NCBI GenBank assembly: GCA_903918155.1
Contig: CAIXDD010000232.1
Coordinates: 1 to 10,905, forward strand
Reading direction: 5' to 3'
DNA length: 10,905 nucleotides
Origin: an uncultured Hyphomicrobiales bacterium
GTDB lineage: Bacteria; Pseudomonadota; Alphaproteobacteria; Rhizobiales; Beijerinckiaceae
A program made the translations under genes and the position numbers. The notes beneath the pieces are model-generated. The model saw nothing but the letters and a program-made list of their open reading frames with translations, was not told where the DNA came from and did not search any database. Below are positions 7,325 to 10,905 of the stretch, in pieces (the stretch's first letter is position 1; the number at the start of each line of letters is the position of its first letter).

Positions 7325-8775
7325 GCGAACAGGCCCTGCACGAACCAGCGCGGACGCTGCGCCGCCTCGCCGTCGTAAAGCCCTTCGCGATAGAGCCAGA
7401 AGCGCCGGCCATGCACGTCCTCCACGCGGAAATAATCGCGCGTGAGCCTGTCCTGCGCGTCGCGCCACCATTCGGGGGCGATGCGCTCGGGCCCCTCATA
7501 GGCGACCACGTCATGCACCATGCGCCGCCAGCGGAACTTGAGGGGCGGACCGTCCGGCGCCTGCGCGATGGCGTCGATGGGCTCGGGCCGTTCGAACAGG
7601 CGCAGCGGCCGCTCGTCAGCGGCGGGCGCAGGCTCCCCGCTTTCGCGCGCCCGCTCAGGAGGAATCGTCGCGGGCGCAGCGATCATCGCGCGTTCGGGCA
7701 TGTGGGAATCTTGCGGCGCAAGGCGCAGCACGCGCTGGGCGCCGAAGCGCGCGCTCATGCGGTCGATGAAATCGGCGAGCGCGTCCTGCGGGCGCCCGTC
7801 GCGGCCAAAGCCCATTCCCGCAGGGCCGATCGCTGGCGCGGCTTGAGACGCGGCTTGAGACGCGGCTTGCGGCGCGGCTTCGAGCCGCAATCCCTCCTGA
7901 CGCGCGGCCAGCGGCTCGGCCTGCATCACCGCAAGGCGAATGAGATCGAATCCATAGCCGGGATCGAGCGCCTCGCGCGCGCTTTCCTCCAGCGCGTCGA
8001 GCTTGCCGCGAAACAGGCGCAGCATGGACGGCGCGTCGCGCAGGGGGCGGCTCGTCGCCACGTCCACGCGCCGCGTCAGCCCGTCGACGCGGAAGAGCAC
8101 GACGGCGAGCCGGCGCGCGCCTTCGTCATGCCGGGCGAGCAGGCCGCAGGCCTCCTGCGCCAGCGCGAGCAGGATGTCCTCGATATGGGGACGGGCGCGC
8201 ACGCCCTCCGCATAGCGGCGCTCGACCACATAGGCGGGCGCCTCGAAGCGCGGCGAAATGGGGCTTTTCGCATGTCCCATCATCGCATCGAGCCGCGCGA
8301 AGACCTGCGCGCCGAACCGCGCGGCGATGGGCGCGCGCGGGCGCGTGGCCACGTCGCCGATGGTCTTCAGCCCCGTCTGCGAAAGCGCCAGCGCCACGTC
8401 GTCCGACAGGCGCAGCGCCGCCGTCGGCAAAGGATGCATGGCGCGCGCGAGCGCCTTCGCGTCGCCGCTCGGCAGATTGCGCGCCGCCGACGCGGGCGCG
8501 AAATGCGCCAGCGCCCAGGCGGCCTCCGGCGAATCCGCCACGGCGACGCGCGCGCCCAGACGCGCGAAGCGGCCCTCGATCAGCTGCGCCAGCGCGGCCT
8601 CGCCGCCAAACAGATGCGCCGCGCCCGCGATGTCGAGCACGAGCCCGTCAGGCGGATCGCAGGCGACCAGCGGCGTGTAGCGCCGACAGGCTTCGGCGAG
8701 GAGCGCCAGCTTTTCCGCTGAATCAGGCAGCCCGACCGGAAAGGCCGACAAGCGGACGCAAAGATAACGCGGCAC
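7321..8775 (-). CDS. imuB: ImuB, catalytically inactive Y-family polymerase homolog (mutasome scaffold), with N-terminal internal deletion
   Basis: This 484-residue ImuB should bridge the beta clamp, ImuA and DnaE2 during SOS translesion synthesis. The first strand reads RYLCVRLSAFPV (3-14) and lacks the catalytic aspartate of active Y-family enzymes. Palm motifs RRYTPLVACDPPDGLVLD (31-48) and HLFGGEAAL follow, with Gly44 where active enzymes have Glu. A clamp-binding motif RPLRLF lies at 389-394. The C-terminal ImuB block is present (GPERIAPEWW, RDYFRVED, RRFWLYREGLYD, WFVQGLFA). The GTG start at 8775 has GGAGGA (8784-8789) 8 bases upstream and an in-frame TAA at 8791-8793, so no longer N-terminus is possible. 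Compared with the family as I know it, about 60-65 residues are missing between V14 and D18. An AASQ repeat lies near residues 297-313. It overlaps imuA by 53 bases and dnaE2 by 4. Confidence 0.95.
   Translation of the reverse strand: MPRYLCVRLSAFPVGLPDSAEKLALLAEACRRYTPLVACDPPDGLVLDIAGAAHLFGGEAALAQLIEGRFARLGARVAVADSPEAAWALAHFAPASAARNLPSGDAKALARAMHPLPTAALRLSDDVALALSQTGLKTIGDVATRPRAPIAARFGAQVFARLDAMMGHAKSPISPRFEAPAYVVERRYAEGVRARPHIEDILLALAQEACGLLARHDEGARRLAVVLFRVDGLTRRVDVATSRPLRDAPSMLRLFRGKLDALEESAREALDPGYGFDLIRLAVMQAEPLAARQEGLRLEAAPQAASQAASQAAPAIGPAGMGFGRDGRPQDALADFIDRMSARFGAQRVLRLAPQDSHMPERAMIAAPATIPPERARESGEPAPAADERPLRLFERPEPIDAIAQAPDGPPLKFRWRRMVHDVVAYEGPERIAPEWWRDAQDRLTRDYFRVEDVHGRRFWLYREGLYDGEAAQRPRWFVQGLFA
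7838..7885 (-). repeat. 12-bp tandem repeats within imuB (AASQ tetrapeptides)
   Basis: Four 12-base units stand in a row: two identical copies of GCGGCTTGAGAC (7838-7849, 7850-7861), then GCGGCTTGCGGC (7862-7873) and GCGGCTTCGAGC (7874-7885). In the imuB frame they encode the EAAPQAASQAASQAAPA region. This lies in the linker between the polymerase-like core and the clamp-binding motif RPLRLF. Confidence 0.9.
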
Positions 8776-9613
8776 CGATGAAATCCTCCGTTAGGGCGGC
8801 CGTTGGCGCTGGCGCGAGGCGAAGAGCGAAATCCGCAGGCGAGAAATCGACAGGCGAGAGATCGACGGGCGAGAGATCGACGGGCGAGAGATCGACCTCG
8901 TGGAACGCGTCGGAGCCGAATTGCGGCAGGCGCCCGCCGGGCCCCGCGTAACGCACGCGCCAGGCGCCCTGTCCCGGCAAGGGCCGCCGACCGGCGGCGG
9001 GACGGGGCGCGGGCCGCGCGGCGACCTCGAAACGCAAGGGCGTGGGCGCCAGAAAAGGCAGGCGCTCGCCCGCAGGCGGGCGCAGCAGGATCATCCGCGC
9101 CCCCGCCGCCCGCGCGCCCATGGCGAGCCTGCGCAGAATCTTGGGCGCCTCCGCGCCCTCAAGCCCGGCCGGCTCCGCCACGATGGCCGCGAACACGCGG
9201 GCGCGGATCGCCTCCTCCATCGCCAGCCACACATCCGCCCGGCGCGGCAGGCGCATCAGCGTCAGGTCGCGCCAGGCGAGCCCATAGGCGGCCAGCCCCG
9301 GCCCACACGGGACGCCCCATTCGACGCAGGCGAAATCCTCCGCGACCCACAGGAGCGGGCCGCCCGCCTCCCGCGCGCAGCGGGCCGCCAGCGCCAGCGC
9401 GAAGCCGGAGGCCGCCCCCCTGTCGTGGGACGCGGCCGGCGCGACTTCGCAGAAGACGCCCCGTCCCCCCGCAAGAACGCGCCCGAACGCGCCTGCGCCC
9501 GCCTCCCCCGGCCCCTGAAGGCCCGGCCGCTTCTCGATGGACCCGCCCGCCTCGATGCGGGCGATGGCCGCGCGCAAAAAGCCGATGCGTTCCGACCCGC
9601 CGCCCTGCGACAT
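8723..9613 (-). CDS. imuA: ImuA, SOS mutagenesis accessory protein (RecA/SulA-like family)
   Basis: This 296-residue protein is the first gene of the imuA-imuB-dnaE2 operon. ImuA homologs are RecA-like proteins that join the ImuB/DnaE2 mutasome. Family features visible in order are FCEVAPAASHDRGAASGFALALAARC (about 54-79), LLWVAEDF (87-94), GVPCGPGLAAYGL (100-112), DVWLAMEEAIRARVFAAIVAEPAGLEG (127-153), RRLAMGARAAGARMILLRP (161-179), and a C-terminal RVRYAGPGG region. I see no canonical Walker A P-loop. The ATG at 9613 is chosen because GGAG (9621-9624) lies 7 bases upstream and the LexA box lies just above it. The longer reading frame would translate through the promoter. The C-terminus carries four VDLSP-type repeats (240-259) and runs 53 bases into imuB, ending LRPLVGLSGRAA. 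Confidence 0.93.
   Translation of the reverse strand: MSQGGGSERIGFLRAAIARIEAGGSIEKRPGLQGPGEAGAGAFGRVLAGGRGVFCEVAPAASHDRGAASGFALALAARCAREAGGPLLWVAEDFACVEWGVPCGPGLAAYGLAWRDLTLMRLPRRADVWLAMEEAIRARVFAAIVAEPAGLEGAEAPKILRRLAMGARAAGARMILLRPPAGERLPFLAPTPLRFEVAARPAPRPAAGRRPLPGQGAWRVRYAGPGGRLPQFGSDAFHEVDLSPVDLSPVDLSPVDFSPADFALRLAPAPTAALTEDFIGAALSLRPLVGLSGRAA
8784..8789 (-). promoter_or_regulatory. Shine-Dalgarno that fixes the imuB GTG start
   Basis: On the minus strand GGAGGA (8784-8789) stands 8 bases before the GTG at 8773-8775, and an in-frame TAA occurs at 8791-8793. The two together leave this GTG as the only reasonable imuB start. The site lies inside the imuA coding sequence, just downstream of its repeat tract in reading direction. 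Confidence 0.85.
8837..8896 (-). repeat. 15-bp tandem repeats near the imuA 3' end (VDLSP pentapeptides)
   Basis: Four 15-base units are found at 8837-8851, 8852-8866, 8867-8881 and 8882-8896. On the plus strand the last two are identical (GGGCGAGAGATCGAC) and the first two differ by one or two bases. A decayed fifth copy precedes them at 8822-8836. In the imuA frame they read VDLSP, VDLSP, VDLSP, VDFSP and then ADFAL. Confidence 0.92.
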
Positions 9614-9634
9614 CGGTTCTCTCCGCTCAGATTC

Positions 9635-9649
9635 GTTCTCTATTTGTTC
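9635..9649 (-). promoter_or_regulatory. LexA (SOS) box upstream of imuA
   Basis: The plus strand reads GTTC (9635-9638), seven bases TCTATTT, then GTTC (9646-9649); on the minus strand this is GAAC-N7-GAAC. It matches exactly the alphaproteobacterial LexA consensus, a direct repeat rather than the E. coli palindrome. The box is 21 bases upstream of the imuA ATG and one base downstream of the predicted -10, so bound LexA would cover the transcription start. It predicts DNA-damage induction of the whole operon. Confidence 0.9.
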
Positions 9650-9650
9650 T

Positions 9651-9679
9651 ATGAAACGACTCCCGCGGCCCGGAGTCAA
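9651..9679 (-). promoter_or_regulatory. Predicted sigma-70 promoter of the imuA-imuB-dnaE2 operon
   Basis: On the minus strand TTGACT (9674-9679) is followed after exactly 17 bases by TTTCAT (9651-9656). The -35 matches five of six consensus bases and the -10 four of six. The LexA box begins directly downstream, which supports this assignment. The spacer holds a 6-bp inverted repeat, GACTCC at 9658-9663 and GGAGTC at 9672-9677. Confidence 0.6.
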
Positions 9680-9703
9680 GGCGCGATGTGAAAAGGCGAG
9701 GAC

Positions 9704-9725
9704 GCCCCCGCATTTCAACGGGGGC
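9704..9725. repeat. Perfect 7-bp GC-rich inverted repeat (hairpin) in the imuA / membrane-protein divergent region
   Basis: GCCCCCG (9704-9710) and CGGGGGC (9719-9725) form a perfect stem with the 8-base loop CATTTCAA. On the plus strand only a short AAA follows and there is no T tract on either strand, so an intrinsic terminator is unlikely. It could be an operator or an RNA leader structure for the plus-strand gene at 9824, or be fortuitous. Confidence 0.55.
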
Positions 9726-9736
9726 AAACCTTCCGG

Positions 9737-9776
9737 CGCAGGCTTACGAATGTTCAGGGCCGCGCCGCAGGCTTAC
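9737..9776. repeat. 11-bp direct repeat CGCAGGCTTAC upstream of the small membrane protein gene
   Basis: CGCAGGCTTAC occurs at 9737-9747 and 9766-9776, starts 29 bases apart. Both copies are exact and lie 48 to 87 bases before the ATG at 9824. The arrangement could be a regulator binding pair, but no known regulator motif is recognised. Confidence 0.6.
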
Positions 9777-9823
9777 CTCCTTGGACGACGGTGCCTGGCG
9801 CCTTGGCCGAGGAGAATGCGAGC

Positions 9824-10225
9824 ATGGTCCCGCGGCGGTCTGCGAAATCCATCGCCATCGCCCTGGCGCGCCCCCAGCGTCGCGCCTCGCGGCCCGAGCG
9901 CCCGCTTGATCCGCGCGACCCGCGTCATGCGGCCCCCCTGCTGTTTCAGCGCCTGAACGTCATTCTCTCGGCCATCGGCGCAGCCTTGCTCCTCGTCGCG
10001 CCCCGGCAGGTCGCCATTGGGGCCATCGCGGCCCTTCTGGTGCTGGCGGGCGCCGCCGTCGCGCTCCATGCCTGGCGCAGGGAGAAAGCCGCCGGCGAGA
10101 ATCTCGCCGGACGCCCGCCCTCCCGTGGCGAGCTGTCGCTGTGGGACGTGGCCGGCGCCTATGTGTTCTTCGGCTGTCTGGCCGCCGGCTTCGCCGATCC
10201 CGACGCCGTCGCCCTCCTGTTCTGA
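9824..10225 (+). CDS. Small hypothetical membrane protein
   Basis: This 133-residue protein is not matched to a named family. It has a basic, arginine/proline-rich N-terminal region (1-43) that is probably cytoplasmic. Two hydrophobic helices follow (about 44-59 and 62-84), then a polar basic loop (WRREKAAGENLAGR), and a third hydrophobic stretch beginning LWDVAGAYVFFGCLAAG (106-122) with a final ADPDAVALLF. The WDVAGA...G..A...DP arrangement feels like a conserved short Rhizobiales membrane protein, but that is from memory. The ATG at 9824 is preceded by GAGGAG (9809-9814) at 9 bases. A GTG at 9791 could extend it by 11 residues but has no better ribosome site. It is divergent from imuA with a 210-base shared upstream region, and no function can be assigned. 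Confidence 0.75.
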   Translation: MVPRRSAKSIAIALARPQRRASRPERPLDPRDPRHAAPLLFQRLNVILSAIGAALLLVAPRQVAIGAIAALLVLAGAAVALHAWRREKAAGENLAGRPPSRGELSLWDVAGAYVFFGCLAAGFADPDAVALLF

Positions 10226-10258
10226 CGCCTGCGGGGCGGCGCATTCCTGATTCAGCCT

Positions 10259-10270
10259 GTGGATATCCAC
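10259..10270. repeat. Perfect 12-bp palindrome GTGGATATCCAC between convergent genes
   Basis: The sequence GTGGATATCCAC is a perfect 12-base palindrome in the 137-base gap between two converging membrane-protein genes. It has no T tract and the uninterrupted symmetry leaves no loop, so it is more like a protein-binding site than a terminator. The rest of the gap shows no gene or clear terminator. Confidence 0.5.
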
Positions 10271-10362
10271 GGATCGTTCGCGCGCGTTCGCCTTTTCCCG
10301 TTTTGACGCAGGCGCGCGCGGCGGCGCGTTCATCTTTCGTGAAGGAATGGGGCCCGGCGGGC

Positions 10363-10839
10363 CTAGACGCGTCCGGCGGCGTAAAGCCGCGCATTGACGA
10401 CGAGCAGGGCCATGGCGACCAGCCGCAGCCCCGTCATGACGAAGGCGAACGGCAAAGCGTCGGCGGGCAGCTGCGCATAAACGAGGATCCAGTCGTTCAC
10501 CAGATTGAACGCCATCAGCAGGACGAAGCCCGTCGACAGGGCGACGAAGAACCGTCGCCGCGCATATGCGACGAAGTAAACCGCCGTCGCCGCGAAAAAG
10601 AGAACCGAGCGCGCGATGACGTAATAGCCGAGCGCCTCCACCGCGGCCGGGGAAAGGCCGAAGCCGCCGAACACCACATCGAAAAAGACCGACAGCGTCA
10701 GGATATTCGCCGCGACGAGCCCGATGCACAGGAACGCGCTGAGGAAGAACCACAGCTTGAACGGATTCTCGGCCGCCGCCAGCCTGTCGGCCGCCAGCGC
10801 GCGCAAACCCTCCACCGTGGGTCGCTTCCCGATCTCCAT
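10363..10839 (-). CDS. Hypothetical four-helix integral membrane protein (start uncertain, near window edge)
   Basis: This 158-residue protein has a short amphipathic, charged N-terminus (MEIGKRPTVEGLRALAADRLAA) and four strongly hydrophobic segments at about 29-52, 67-91, 97-121 and 129-149. Aromatic residues are frequent (KLWFFLSAF, GYYVIARS, YFVAYARRRFF). The composition and codon pattern are those of a real gene. I recognise no family motif and assign no function. The ATG at 10839 is the first ATG in frame; it has only a weak GGGCGGGG upstream. The reading frame stays open to the window edge through a possible TTG at 10905, so the true start could lie further right. It ends in TAG and converges with the 9824-10225 gene. 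Confidence 0.75.
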   Translation of the reverse strand: MEIGKRPTVEGLRALAADRLAAAENPFKLWFFLSAFLCIGLVAANILTLSVFFDVVFGGFGLSPAAVEALGYYVIARSVLFFAATAVYFVAYARRRFFVALSTGFVLLMAFNLVNDWILVYAQLPADALPFAFVMTGLRLVAMALLVVNARLYAAGRV

Positions 10840-10905
10840 CCCCGCCCGTTCTTTCTTGCGCGCTGACGGCGAAAAGCCAAGTTCAAGCAAGACCTTAAAC
10901 GCCAA

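Noticed and set aside
4871..7378. 835-codon open frame on the plus strand opposite dnaE2
   Set aside because: It lies antisense to a well-supported polymerase gene, is rich in Arg/His/Ala/Gly/Asp, and shows no domain. Such frames are expected in very GC-rich genes.
7123..8721. 532-codon open frame on the plus strand opposite imuB
   Set aside because: It is the complement of the ImuB codons, with Arg-rich low-complexity composition and no motif or ribosome site. It is a shadow frame.
9614..9727. Longer imuA N-terminus starting upstream of 9613
   Set aside because: It would translate through the LexA box and promoter, lacks a better ribosome site, and the added residues are unlike ImuA.
10276..10289. 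Second possible LexA box GTTC-GCGCGC-GTTC
   Set aside because: The spacing is six bases instead of seven and it lies between convergent genes, not at a promoter, so it is unlikely to be a LexA site.

Overview
This window looks like chromosomal DNA from a high-GC alphaproteobacterium, probably of the Rhizobiales/Hyphomicrobiales type. That placement is an inference from three things: the very GC-rich third codon positions, a direct-repeat LexA box of the form GTTC-N7-GTTC, and the linked imuA-imuB-dnaE2 mutagenesis cassette. I see no insertion sequence, phage gene, CRISPR array or plasmid function. Coding density is high and no gene-free stretch exceeds about 210 bases.

Layout from left to right: a tRNA-Gly gene cut by the left edge (minus); a MATE-family multidrug/Na+ antiporter (80-1489, minus); a divergent bifunctional mannose-1-phosphate guanylyltransferase / mannose-6-phosphate isomerase (1654-3069, plus); an orphan molybdate-binding protein ModA (3103-3876, minus); the SOS mutagenesis operon, read right to left, with dnaE2/imuC (3953-7324), imuB (7321-8775) and imuA (8723-9613), all minus; a divergent small membrane protein (9824-10225, plus); and a four-helix membrane protein at the right edge (10363-10839, minus).

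The core of the window is the imuA-imuB-dnaE2 operon. One perfect alphaproteobacterial LexA box lies directly downstream of the predicted -10 of imuA. The three genes overlap (53 nt for imuA/imuB, 4 nt ATGA for imuB/dnaE2), so they should be co-transcribed and translationally coupled. In characterised relatives ImuB is a catalytically inactive Y-family scaffold that links the beta clamp, ImuA and the error-prone replicative-type polymerase DnaE2 (ImuC) for translesion synthesis after DNA damage.

Two things make this copy unusual. ImuB seems to lack about 60-65 residues right after its first beta strand, which corresponds to the whole Y-family fingers subdomain. The start is fixed by an in-frame stop and a strong ribosome binding site, so the missing part is not simply upstream. 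Also, each of the three genes contains a different in-frame short tandem repeat in a region outside its core domain: 15 bp in imuA, 12 bp in imuB and 15 bp in the dnaE2 tail.

The other genes look like ordinary housekeeping or transport genes. No wholly new multi-gene system is evident.
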